From the NCBI RefSeq assembly GCF_004923295.1, contig NZ_CP039635.1, positions 826,501 to 890,500 of the forward strand: DNA of 64,000 nucleotides, read 5' to 3'. The position numbers were made by a program, and so were the translations under genes. The stretch is from Azospirillum sp. TSH100. GTDB lineage: Bacteria; Pseudomonadota; Alphaproteobacteria; Azospirillales; Azospirillaceae. The number at the start of each line of letters is the position of its first letter. Position 1 is the stretch's first letter. The notes below the pieces were generated by a model, which was given only the letters and a program-made list of their open reading frames with translations, did not search any database and was not told where the DNA came from. Shown here piece by piece: positions 1-7,144 of this stretch.

Positions 1-724
1 TCAGCTCCGGATGAGCTTTGATTGCCAAACGGACGGCGTTGGAAAATCCTATTCTGTTCCAGGGCTGTTCGGAAGCGGGGTTTACCAGTATTGTCACGGA
101 GGTAGCGTTTCTCTTCCACTCCGTCAACTCGGCCTTTAGGTCCGCGTGGCACGGTACCCACAGCCGGGTACCGGTCTTTTTCTGAGTAACCTGGATCGCA
201 GAGCCGTCATAGTCATCCCACCGCATCTTGATGAGGTCGGATGACCTCTGGCCGGTGTAGAGCGCCAGCACCACGGCCCGGCGCATAGGCTCCTTGAAGT
301 GGGTGAGGGCGAAATCGACCGCCCGGTCCGGCCACCGCTCCCATTCGCCGAGCTGGAGGCGTTCGACGCCGGCGGCCGGGTTCGCCAGCACATATTCCCG
401 GTCGACGGCGAACTTCAGCAGGATCGACCAGATGCTGATGATGCTGTTCGCCAGCCCCGGCCTGTCCGCGTAGCTGTCGCGCATGCCGAGGATGTGGCGC
501 CGCCGGACATCGCTGATCGGCACATGCAGCACCTCCTCGAACTTGCCGAGGACGCCCAGATAGTCCTTCTTCGTTGAGGGGGCGAGCTTGGAGTATTCGG
601 GCGACCGCCGGTATTCCTCGACGATGGCGCCCACGGTTCTTGGTTCGTATCGGCGCTCTGGATAGCGGTATTCTCTCACTTCACCGCTTGCCAGGCGCCG
701 CCTTACGATTTTCTCGCGCGGCAT
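1..724 (-). CDS. int: Phage integrase, tyrosine recombinase (3' end outside window)
   Basis: This catalyses site-specific integration and excision of the prophage. Reading leftward from the ATG at 722-724, the frame stays open to position 1. It gives a core-binding-like N-terminal region of helices, then the catalytic domain start with the first active-site arginine in the motif LYTGQRSSDLIKMRWDDY. The next strand has QKKTGTRLWVPC, where the catalytic beta-hairpin lysine is expected. The HxxR and nucleophilic Tyr motifs would lie left of position 1, so they cannot be checked. It overlaps the small upstream gene (681-878) by 44 bases. Its outward-facing position at the end of the phage early region fits an integrase beside an attachment site that is not in the window. 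Confidence 0.9.
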   Translation of the reverse strand, partial: MPREKIVRRRLASGEVREYRYPERRYEPRTVGAIVEEYRRSPEYSKLAPSTKKDYLGVLGKFEEVLHVPISDVRRRHILGMRDSYADRPGLANSIISIWSILLKFAVDREYVLANPAAGVERLQLGEWERWPDRAVDFALTHFKEPMRRAVVLALYTGQRSSDLIKMRWDDYDGSAIQVTQKKTGTRLWVPCHADLKAELTEWKRNATSVTILVNPASEQPWNRIGFSNAVRLAIKAHPEL

Positions 725-878
725 GATTTGCCCTTTCGAATGCCTGATCGGGATCGGCAAAACGCCGACCGCGGGGAGTGTACACCCGGTCGAAAGTCTC
801 TCTCAGGGTGCGGATCGCCTGCTCCAGATCGGCCACCCGGCGGCGGAGAAAGGCCAGCTCGCGTTCCTGGGTGTTCAC
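681..878 (-). CDS. Small coiled-coil phage protein
   Basis: A 65-residue protein of unknown function. Its first 30 residues (MNTQERELAFLRRRVADLEQ onward) show heptad-spaced Leu/Val among charged residues, typical of a short coiled coil. The rest is basic and polar. It overlaps the integrase start by 44 bases in another frame, so the two are probably co-transcribed. Small proteins of this kind just upstream of int can be excisionase-like or simply unknown. No wing or HTH is visible, so no function is assigned. Confidence 0.5.
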   Translation of the reverse strand: MNTQERELAFLRRRVADLEQAIRTLRETFDRVYTPRGRRFADPDQAFERANHAARENRKAAPGKR

Positions 879-935
879 CGGTCCGCCTCCCGCTTTTGCT
901 GCCGCTCCCTGCGGCCAGTCCGTTGAAAGTGCATC

Positions 936-1286
936 TCAGGAATCACGGCGCAGGATGCAGGCCGCGACCGCGTCGCGGTGCCGGCCATGGGTGACGTCCA
1001 GCAGGGTCCAGGTTCCGGCCCTGCCGGCGAGCTGGTCCGCGAGGCTGCTGAAATCGAGCGCTCCCAGCAGCGCCAGCAGGACCGCCCTCTCGCCGGAGGA
1101 CAGGACACCGAACAGCCGTTCAGCGGCACGCCACACACCGCCGTCGGTCCGGCTGTTGTGGGCGATCGCCGCCGCGGTGAGCCTTGCCCAGCACGAGCAG
1201 CCGGCAATGAGATCGGCCGGCAGGCCGAGACGGCGGACAAGTTCGCCGCCGGGGCCAGCGAGGAAATCCAAAAGGGTCAGGTTCAC
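936..1286 (-). CDS. Hypothetical phage protein
   Basis: A protein of about 116 residues, not recognised. It is rich in Leu and Ala helices (for example LFGVLSSGERAVLLALLGAL) with no motif I can name. I chose the GTG at 1286 because GGAGGAG lies 9 bases before it; an in-frame ATG at 1301 would put that Shine-Dalgarno inside the gene. It is co-directional with the integrase and with the small coiled-coil gene, about 57 bases away. It is probably part of the leftward early operon. Confidence 0.55.
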   Translation of the reverse strand: MNLTLLDFLAGPGGELVRRLGLPADLIAGCSCWARLTAAAIAHNSRTDGGVWRAAERLFGVLSSGERAVLLALLGALDFSSLADQLAGRAGTWTLLDVTHGRHRDAVAACILRRDS

Positions 1287-1331
1287 GGCAACTCCTCCCA
1301 TGCCCCGCTGGCGCGGTCATGGTCATCTGCC

Positions 1332-1775
1332 TCAGATGCGTAGCGGGCTGGCGACGAAGCCGCGCCCGTAGGGCCGCCGCGCCTCCCCCAGGAACTCCAG
1401 CACCGCCTCCGGCGCCGTGTAGGTTTGCAGGAACAGCCGCACCATCGCCGTCAGCGGCAGGTCGGTGGCGTGGAACCGGTCATGCACCGCGCTGACCAGC
1501 ACGTCGCGGTTGGCGTAGCCCTCCAGCTCGGCGATGTGGTCGAGCAGCAGCCAGGACGTCACGTCCAGCCGCATCGAGGTCCGGTGCGAAATCCGGCGGT
1601 TGGCGATCACCACGTTGTAGGTGACCAGTGGCGTCGCCCCGTCCTTCGGCAGCGCCGGCGCCATGTGGCGCAGCGTGCGCTCCATCTTCCCGGACAGATC
1701 GCCGAAGCTTCGGTCCATTGCCACGTTCTGCGGTCCGTCCCTGCGTTGTAACGGGACCTTGATCGCTCCCTTCAT
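1332..1775 (-). CDS. Ribbon-helix-helix (RHH_4-type) DNA-binding-like protein
   Basis: A 147-residue protein whose middle carries the pattern HRTSMRLDVTSWLLLDHIAE, then a second helix, then LPLTAMVRLFLQTY. This matches the layout of the RHH_4 family common in alphaproteobacteria: a basic strand T-S-x-R-L, a helix with W and L, a loop, and a closing helix resembling SSAIRVFVL. Such proteins bind DNA as dimers through the beta ribbon. The start at 1775 has GGAG 8 bases upstream; an in-frame upstream start at 1805 lacks one. It is the first gene of the leftward set that ends in the integrase, so a role controlling early or integration genes is plausible but inferred. Confidence 0.6.
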   Translation of the reverse strand: MKGAIKVPLQRRDGPQNVAMDRSFGDLSGKMERTLRHMAPALPKDGATPLVTYNVVIANRRISHRTSMRLDVTSWLLLDHIAELEGYANRDVLVSAVHDRFHATDLPLTAMVRLFLQTYTAPEAVLEFLGEARRPYGRGFVASPLRI

Positions 1776-2160
1776 CGGTCGCACTCCAACAGCGCCTGCA
1801 TCCAAGGGTACTGGCGTTCACGCCATACCCTGTATTAGGATGGGCGGTATACCGTGATTTCGTCAATGGCAAAAATCACGGTAAAGCGATCATTCTGAAC
1901 CCTGCCCGCGGGCTGACCGGAGGGGTTCCCCTTTGCCGCCAGCCGCCTTCGCGCAACTTGTGGAAACCGGTTGAGAAACGATGCGACTTTTTCGTTTGCC
2001 CAGGCGGGGCGGTGCCATAGGATGCCGGCGCCTCTCACCTTCCCATCCAGGAAGGCGGAGGCAGGGAGACGCCATCTCCCCACCCACGCGGCTGCCAACC
2101 GCATCGATGAGCCGTGCTGAGCCGGGGCGCGCACCCGTGCCCAGCCGCACACCTGTCCGC

Positions 2161-2182
2161 CTACCGGGGCCGGCCCCGGTAG
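2161..2182. repeat. Perfect 22-bp GC-only-core palindrome
   Basis: The left half CTACCGGGGCC is followed directly by its exact reverse complement GGCCCCGGTAG, with no loop. It lies 25 bases before the GTG start at 2208 and between divergent transcription units (1775 leftward, 2208 rightward). It could be an operator or a cruciform/hairpin signal. The rest of 1776-2207 holds no gene I can support. Confidence 0.6.
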
Positions 2183-2207
2183 AGTGTTGATTTATGGGGG
2201 GTTGGCG

Positions 2208-2420
2208 GTGCCGAACACACCGAAGAACGAAAAGACCGAAGACTTATCGCATCGCAAGGCGCGCGAGGATCGCGCGGTCGAACTGGTGACGCAGCTGTGC
2301 CGCCGCGACGGCGCGGACAAGATCCTGCCGCTGATCGACCGCTGGATGAGAATGCGCCGGAGCCGGGCGGCTAGGTGCGCCGCTCAAGAACCCGGATCAG
2401 GGCATCGAAATCCTCGGTAG
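2208..2420 (+). CDS. Small charged phage protein
   Basis: A 70-residue hypothetical protein starting at GTG 2208, which has a GGGGGG tract 6 bases upstream; the frame is also open from a GTG at 2184. It is highly charged, with one amphipathic helix (RAVELVTQLCRRDGADKILP). It converges with and overlaps the end of the repressor gene by 50 bases. The last residues after the Arg-rich stretch look like run-on translation, so the coding assignment is only moderate. Confidence 0.4.
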   Translation: MPNTPKNEKTEDLSHRKAREDRAVELVTQLCRRDGADKILPLIDRWMRMRRSRAARCAAQEPGSGHRNPR

Positions 2421-2691
2421 ACCATGAGCGGAAGGTCCGGCGGGTCTTCACCTGCATTTCCCAGTCGGGATCGCCATAGGCCAGCAGCTCGGCCAGCGAC
2501 AGGCCGGCGCCTTCCGCAAGCTTGGTCAGGGTGTCGATGGTGCTGTTGGCGCCATTGAACGCGTCCAGAACCGTTGTGGCTGGCAGCTTCGACAGGCCAG
2601 CCCAATGGTTCTTGGACCGCAGGCGCTCCTTGTGCGTCTGAAGAACACGATTGAGTGCTGCGGCGATGTCGGTCTTGGGCGGCGTATCCAT
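2371..2691 (-). CDS. Helix-turn-helix repressor-like protein (candidate CI)
   Basis: From the ATG at 2691 this gives a 106-residue protein with a Cro/CI-like fold: a recognition region around SKLPATTVLDAFNGANSTID, then helices TLTKLAEGAGLSLAELLAYG typical of XRE-family domains. There is no protease or oligomerisation domain, so it would be a short repressor. The frame is open further upstream to 2868, but that extension covers the divergent promoter region and the neighbouring gene's start, so I rejected it. Facing the Cro-like gene at 2803 across 111 bases, it has the classic layout of a lysogeny switch. Confidence 0.6.
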   Translation of the reverse strand: MDTPPKTDIAAALNRVLQTHKERLRSKNHWAGLSKLPATTVLDAFNGANSTIDTLTKLAEGAGLSLAELLAYGDPDWEMQVKTRRTFRSWSTEDFDALIRVLERRT

Positions 2692-2802
2692 GCCGGCATT
2701 ATGCGGACCCCGTGCAAAAGCGCGAGAACGCTGTGCCGATGAATCTATCTCGTGCAGCACCGATGAGCCCCCTTGACATTCACGGTATAGCGTTGAATCC
2801 TG
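2692..2802. promoter_or_regulatory. Divergent promoter/operator region of the lysogeny switch
   Basis: This gap separates the starts of the repressor (leftward) and Cro-like gene (rightward). A TTGACA box at 2773-2778 faces the Cro-like gene, followed 17 bases later by a weak AATCCT box. The stretch after the -35 box is flanked by TTCA and TGAA and could be an operator half-site pair. The assignment rests on layout and one good -35 box. Confidence 0.4.
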
Positions 2803-3084
2803 ATGGGCATGAAGCACGTCATGCACATCGATGCCTCGATTCATCGGATCTGCGCCTTCGCCCGGCATCAGGGCTGGAGTGCGGAGTCATTCGGCCGAGC
2901 CGCCGCCGTGCCGCCCAGCACCGTGCGTGACGTGCTCCGCCAGGAAGGCAACCCCACCGCTACGACCCTGCGGGCCATGGAGGCGGTGATTCCCCACGAT
3001 TTCATGACCGATCCCGTCGCGCTGGCCAGCAGCGGCCTTTGCGCGCCGATCCTGGGAAAGCCGCGGAAAAAGAGGCGGACATGA
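2803..3084 (+). CDS. Cro-like helix-turn-helix protein
   Basis: A 93-residue protein with an HTH-type region: FARHQGWSAESFGRAAAVPP followed by STVRDVLRQEGNPTATTLRA, the usual helix-turn-helix plus third-helix arrangement of XRE proteins. The C-terminus is basic (KPRKKRRT). A second ATG two codons in (2809) is an alternative start; neither has a strong ribosome site. As the first rightward gene after the divergent region, it is the natural Cro counterpart. The pairing is inferred from position. Confidence 0.55.
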   Translation: MGMKHVMHIDASIHRICAFARHQGWSAESFGRAAAVPPSTVRDVLRQEGNPTATTLRAMEAVIPHDFMTDPVALASSGLCAPILGKPRKKRRT

Positions 3085-3363
3085 ACAGGGAGATCCGGCA
3101 AGGCGCCACACCCTCGGTTGTTTCGGCGGGAAGCATCGCTCGCACTGAGCGACTGCGCAACCCCCAAGCTCCGGCTCGGGCGCAACGCTTTCCCGCCGCC
3201 GAATCAGGCGCCGCCGGTCCGGCCCGGTCAATCGGGAGCGTCCCGAGTCCGGCCAGCCGCCGCCACAGCCACCGATCCGCCGGGTTCCTTGTCCGTACCG
3301 GCGGAGCGGTCGCGGCCGGAGTCGCCATCCGACTCCGGCCGCTTTCCCTGCCTGGGGCCGGCC

Positions 3364-3609
3364 ATGCCCACCGCTGACCCGGCCCTCACCGACGCGCAGC
3401 GCGCCGTCCTGGCTGCCTGGCCAGCCTTCGAGGCCGCCGCCGCGGTGACATGGTGCAGCGTCGACCGCCTGGTGCGGACGCTCTGCCACCGCGACTCCCT
3501 CGCCGATCTGCCCGACGACGACGCGGCCGAGCTGCTGGCGCTGATGCAGCGCGCCACCGACCGCCTGCATGGCTTGCGGCCGGCATCCCCGCAGCGGGGA
3601 TCCGCATGA
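3364..3609 (+). CDS. Small hypothetical phage protein
   Basis: An 81-residue protein, all-alpha in appearance: an N-terminal ALTDAQRAVLAAWPAF helix and a C-terminal helix with acidic DDDAAELLALMQRATDRL. No known motif. The open frame extends upstream to 3118, but that part has the Pro/Arg-rich composition of non-coding GC-rich sequence, so the ATG at 3364 is preferred. It lies in the rightward early operon between the Cro-like gene and the replication gene. Confidence 0.45.
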   Translation: MPTADPALTDAQRAVLAAWPAFEAAAAVTWCSVDRLVRTLCHRDSLADLPDDDAAELLALMQRATDRLHGLRPASPQRGSA

Positions 3610-3861
3610 TCGGGCCCCGCCCGACAGCCAGCCCCCCTTCGGATCCCAGATCTATCCAGAAAACCAACGGCTTCCCCCGCGAGGCCCGCCCCCTGGCCCG
3701 CCATCGCGCCGGCTGCGCCATGGCGCGCGGCCCGCCGTGCGGCCGCTCGACGGTCGCCAGTCAGCCGCCCCCATCGACTTTGAAGACCGCGCCGCTTTCG
3801 GCCGCCAGACGGCCGGAAGCGATGCGCGTCTTCACCCCCTGACGCCGCACGCCCCCGCGCC

Positions 3862-4041
3862 GGTGAACCCTGGAGCTTTGCCCGATGGCATCGCCACGCG
3901 CGCCGCCCTGACCGGCGCCGGCTTCTCCCCGTAAGCCCCCGTCATCCGGTGCCCAGCGTCCGCCCTTGCCGGTGGCCGCGCCGCACCCGTCTTGTCCCCA
4001 CCGTTGCGCGCCCGCGCGGCGGTGAACGCCGGAGCCTTGCC
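3862..4041. repeat. Pair of imperfect direct repeats in a gene-poor stretch
   Basis: The 21-base unit at 3862-3882 (starting GGTGAAC and ending TTGCC) recurs at 4021-4041 with 3 mismatches, 159 bases apart. Weaker similarity continues after both copies (a CGCGCGCC...GCCCTGA stretch). The surrounding 3610-4282 interval has no gene I can support: its open frames in all phases are Pro/Arg/Ala-rich shadows. Iterated repeats just before a replication gene could be an origin, but these are only two and GC-rich. Confidence 0.4.
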
Positions 4042-4282
4042 GTGTATCCGCGCGCCCCGCCCTGAGACGGGACGGCCCCGCCGAGGCCGCCCCGCTAGGA
4101 CCGCAATCATCGCCAATGCCCCATGCCCCTGCCGTGCCCACGGCGGGAACGCGGCGATCTGCGTCCAGAGGCTAACAGAAATCAGGATTAAAATCCGCTG
4201 TTCCTTGCAGCCACGGATTCGTGCGCCCGCAGGGAGCCGCATTGCCGCCGGCCGGCCACCGCGCCGCCGGGGAGGTGCCCCC

Positions 4283-5149
4283 ATGTCCTCGTCATCCGCC
4301 TCGACCACCCCCGCAACCCCCGCCGCCAAACCGCAAGCCGCCTTCCGCGAGACCGTCGGCCGGTTCCGCTGCGCCGTTCTGGCCTGCCCGGCGCTGAAGC
4401 CGCGCGACAAGCTGGTCGCCCTGGTGATGCTGGAGCGCGTCAACCGCCAGATGTTCGAGGCGCTGGGCCTGCTGCTGACCTGGACCGGGGTGGAGGCGGT
4501 GGCGCGGCTCTGCGCCCTGTCCACCCGCGATGTGGAGCGGGCGCGCAGCGCGCTGCTGGCCGCCGGCGTCATCGTCCGCGACCGCGCCGGCGGCAGGGGC
4601 CAGCCCACCCGCATGCGCCTGTGCCTGGACTGGCTGGAGCGCGAGGACGGCCCGGCCGGCGACGCCCCCGATCCGTCCGACGATCCATCGCCCGACAGCG
4701 GTGTCGCCGACACGGGAGTCGGCCAAAGCGCCCAACGCCCGCCAACCGCCCCCGGATCGCCCGCCGGAACCGGCCTTCATCGCCCGACACTGGTGTCGGC
4801 CAAACCCTGTGATAAAACCCGTGAACCCACGCGCGCGAGCCCACACGCGAGCGCCGGCACCAGCCCGCCACCATCCGCCGCCGACATCGAGCGCGACGGC
4901 CACGCCCGAATCGCCCGCCGGATCGGCGCCGTCCAGCATGCGACGTGGTTCCGGGGATGCAGGCTTGGGCTATCCGGGGATCGCAGGCTGACCATCACCG
5001 CGCCGAATCGCTGCGTCGCCGACCGGATTCGGGTGGCCTACGAGCTGGAGCTGCTGCGGCTGTTCCATGTCGAGGCGGTGGACATCACCGTCGCCGTTCC
5101 GCCGGTCGCCGCCGATTCGGCCTTCCTGCTGATCGAGGGGAGGGCCTGA
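4283..5149 (+). CDS. Phage replication protein with winged-helix and DnaA N-terminal-like domains
   Basis: A 288-residue protein. Residues ~30-125 form a helical, winged-helix-like domain that ends in a basic wing (ARSALLAAGVIVRDRAGGRG), as in phage replication initiators. A Pro/Ser-rich linker follows. The last ~80 residues resemble the DnaA N-terminal domain, with the typical order W-F-x-G-C, strand, then APNRCVADRIRVAYELELLR (compare the DnaA pattern of a Trp, then APN..V.D.I...Y). In DnaA that domain recruits helicase and partner proteins. The ATG at 4283 has GGGGAGG 8 bases upstream; an upstream open frame from 3992 looks non-coding. It likely directs helicase loading at the phage origin (inferred). 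Confidence 0.6.
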   Translation: MSSSSASTTPATPAAKPQAAFRETVGRFRCAVLACPALKPRDKLVALVMLERVNRQMFEALGLLLTWTGVEAVARLCALSTRDVERARSALLAAGVIVRDRAGGRGQPTRMRLCLDWLEREDGPAGDAPDPSDDPSPDSGVADTGVGQSAQRPPTAPGSPAGTGLHRPTLVSAKPCDKTREPTRASPHASAGTSPPPSAADIERDGHARIARRIGAVQHATWFRGCRLGLSGDRRLTITAPNRCVADRIRVAYELELLRLFHVEAVDITVAVPPVAADSAFLLIEGRA

Positions 5150-5152
5150 GCC

Positions 5153-5431
5153 ATGCCCGTCCAGCCCGGCACCCTGTCCCGCCGCCGGCCCGACCGGCAG
5201 TTCCGCCTGGATCTGGGCGATCCGCCCCGCACCGCGCGCCACCGGCCGGTGCAGCCTCAGCGCGAGGCCGACGCCCTCTATCGCGCCGTCCAGGCCCTGC
5301 GCGCCGCCGGCCATCGGGTCTATCGCTGCGGCGCGCTGCACCGGGTGGACGAGCGCCTGTTGACCACGGCGGACCTGATCCGGCTGCGCCATGCCGATCC
5401 GCGGTGCCGACAGCCCGAGGGGGAGCGGTGA
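5153..5431 (+). CDS. Small hypothetical phage protein
   Basis: A 92-residue basic protein, unrecognised. The first 40 residues are Arg/Pro-rich; the rest forms helices with a central AVQALRAAGHRVYRCGALHR segment. It starts 3 bases after the stop of the replication gene and its stop TGA overlaps the ATG of the next gene by one base, so it sits in a tight operon. The compact coupling is the main support that it is real. Confidence 0.55.
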   Translation: MPVQPGTLSRRRPDRQFRLDLGDPPRTARHRPVQPQREADALYRAVQALRAAGHRVYRCGALHRVDERLLTTADLIRLRHADPRCRQPEGER

Positions 5432-5598
5432 TGGCCGGGCTGGGGCTGGTCTTCGCCTTGCTCGGCGCCGCCATGCTGGGCGGCTTCGGGTGGGAGCTGG
5501 GGCGCTGCGCCGCCCGCTGGCTGCTGGGGCGGCGGGCGGACGTGACGATCCTGCTGCCGGGCCTGCACCGGGAGCGGCGGCGATCCGATGCGGAGTGA
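5431..5598 (+). CDS. Small single-span membrane protein
   Basis: A 55-residue protein starting at the ATG that overlaps the previous stop. Residues 3-22 (GLGLVFALLGAAMLGGFGWE) form one hydrophobic segment, followed by a basic cytoplasmic-looking tail ending in HRERRRSDAE. Function unknown. It is the last rightward gene of this early operon, converging with higA 14 bases later. Confidence 0.5.
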   Translation: MAGLGLVFALLGAAMLGGFGWELGRCAARWLLGRRADVTILLPGLHRERRRSDAE

Positions 5599-5612
5599 CG
5601 CCGCCGGCCCGG

Positions 5613-5900
5613 TCAGGCGGCGCGGGGGGCGATGCTGCGCTGGATTTCCTCGCCATGGTCGGCGGCGGTGACGGACAGGTCATGCGCCATCTGAAGGTTC
5701 AGCCAGAATTCCGGCGTGGTGCCGAAATAGCGCGCCAGCCGCAAGGCGGTGTCAGCGGTGATGCCGCGCCGTTCGTTGACGATTTCCCCGATGCGGGTCG
5801 CCGGCACGCGCAGAGCCAGGGCCAGAGCATGGGCCGAGAGATCGAGCGGGACGAGGAACTCTTCGCGCAGAACCTCGCCGGGGTGGGTCTTGATCCGCAT
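5613..5900 (-). CDS. higA: HigA-type antitoxin
   Basis: A 95-residue XRE-family antitoxin. It has the HigA/VapI signature start MRIKTHPGEVLREEFLVPL, then the HTH with LALRVPATRIGEIVNERRGI and TADTALRLARYFGTTPEFWL, and the NLQMAHDL element. These antitoxins bind their own promoter and neutralise an mRNA-cutting RelE-fold HigB toxin encoded just upstream. The ATG at 5900 has AAGGAGG 6 bases before it. The toxin gene upstream is reduced to a remnant (5925-6035), so this antitoxin is an orphan. It may still repress its own locus or cross-neutralise other toxins (inferred). Confidence 0.85.
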   Translation of the reverse strand: MRIKTHPGEVLREEFLVPLDLSAHALALALRVPATRIGEIVNERRGITADTALRLARYFGTTPEFWLNLQMAHDLSVTAADHGEEIQRSIAPRAA

Positions 5901-5924
5901 GGCGCCCTCCTTGGCGTCGGCCGG

Positions 5925-6035
5925 TCAGTGGTAATCGACGATTTCGACCTCGTGCGCGCCGCCGTCGCGCACGAAGACTATGCACCATTGGCAGTTGATC
6001 CGTATGGTGTGCTACCGGGCACGATCGTACTTCGG
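5925..6035 (-). pseudogene. higB: higB toxin remnant (3' end only, with nonsense codon)
   Basis: Read leftward, the bases just before higA encode HTIRINCQWCIVFVRDGG and then a closing VEIVDYH and stop. This is the conserved C-terminus of HigB/RelE-type toxins (family pattern ...GQHSIRINDQWRICF...VEIVDYH). An in-frame TAG replaces the residue before HTIRIN, and upstream of a short PKYDRAR stretch the similarity ends in AT-rich DNA. The usual ~90-residue toxin has thus lost about its first two-thirds. Stop and spacing to higA (24 bases) match an intact higBA operon. Confidence 0.75.
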
Positions 6036-6112
6036 TCATTCCACGCGTTTCCATGTGGTAATCGCATATCGTATATTGGGGTTGCATCCAATGTGATCGT
6101 CTTATAATCAAT

Positions 6113-7120
6113 CTATTCAAAGTAATGCTTTTCTGACCATTCGGTTCTTTCTTCTGATGATTGAGGATTTGATAATAGTATTGGGCAGTAGTATTGATGC
6201 TGATCCCATTTTGGGAATTCTGTGATATGCACCATGGAACTTATGTTTGTATCTTCTAATATAACTTCGGTTATCCCGTACTGAGCTATAAGCATAATAA
6301 ACAATGCTGACGTCGACAGAAATGCATTCTCAAGGCTTGCTCCACTAAAATGCTTCTCTCTATCATGCTTTGTTTTGTTATAGTCGCTGTACCAATTCAA
6401 GACTTTATTTTCATGATCTGCGCTCCAATTCGTAAAAGGAGCGAAATCTCCTATCCAAGGATATTTTGGAAAAGAAATTTTGTATTCATTTAGTCTCATA
6501 GGTGCGCATAACTTTCTATAATCATTGACTATCAAGTTCTTGTTTTTTCTTTTCTCATTTTCATTATAGAAATTTTTCTTCAAAACCCCCTTCCAGCACG
6601 ACTCAACCTCAGTGCAAGAGATAATCAATAAGTTCCTTATCTTATTACCATATACTTTATCCATGCTTCCTTTATCTGGATGAACATATTGACAGATATT
6701 ATCTAACTCACTTAAAAGAACGTTTAGTTGGCTTCTCATTATAGCCAAGTTGTTAATATCATCTATGTCAGACGGGCAAAAAGTATCGCTCGGAAAATGA
6801 TCGAGAGGATTAAAACCATAGTTTTTTAGTACAGGCCTAGCCATTCTTGGAAAATACTGGCCCGGCTGATGTTCCAGCTCGTAGAATGATCTGCGTGGTA
6901 AATTAGTAAATTCTTCGATATCATCCCATCTGTCATGAAATCCTTCCTTAAATGTTATGTGTGGCTTATCGTTTAAATTTATCATGCTTCTGTCAATTCT
7001 CTCTGCATGTCTATCTGAGATTTTCCAGATTTGATAAAATTTACCGTGCACGCAAACTTCATTATAAGGGGCCGTAGCCGGAATATATTCCGCAATATAG
7101 AATTTGCAATCAGAATTCAT
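6113..7120 (-). CDS. AT-rich cargo protein, helical, with HEPN-like motif (unknown function)
   Basis: A 335-residue protein in clearly AT-rich DNA. I do not recognise the family. The C-terminal half is mostly helical: RNLLIISCTEVESCWKGVL (~163-181), then WYSDYNKTKHDREKH (~243-257), then a hydrophobic helix ALFIMLIAQYGI. The RNLLIISCTEVE...KHDRxxH arrangement resembles alpha-helical HEPN-type domains, whose RNase forms carry Rx4-6H; here the spacing is R-E-K-H, so the match is weak. The ATG at 7120 is preceded by GGAG with 6-base spacing; an upstream TTG would lie over that site. It follows the membrane-protein gene at 7145 with 24 bases between, as a two-gene operon. Confidence 0.75.
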   Translation of the reverse strand: MNSDCKFYIAEYIPATAPYNEVCVHGKFYQIWKISDRHAERIDRSMINLNDKPHITFKEGFHDRWDDIEEFTNLPRRSFYELEHQPGQYFPRMARPVLKNYGFNPLDHFPSDTFCPSDIDDINNLAIMRSQLNVLLSELDNICQYVHPDKGSMDKVYGNKIRNLLIISCTEVESCWKGVLKKNFYNENEKRKNKNLIVNDYRKLCAPMRLNEYKISFPKYPWIGDFAPFTNWSADHENKVLNWYSDYNKTKHDREKHFSGASLENAFLSTSALFIMLIAQYGITEVILEDTNISSMVHITEFPKWDQHQYYCPILLSNPQSSEERTEWSEKHYFE

Positions 7121-7144
7121 TTTCTTCTCCAATTCCCCTATTAT

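Noticed and set aside
3039..3377. Rightward frame with an ATG at 3081 overlapping the Cro-like stop
   Set aside because: The ATGA overlap is suggestive, but the protein is Arg/Pro/Ala-rich without structure and overlaps the better gene at 3364.
3832..4713. 293-codon leftward frame containing two copies of a GKAPxFT phrase
   Set aside because: It is antisense to the replication gene; the repeated phrase comes from the direct repeats at 3862 and 4021.
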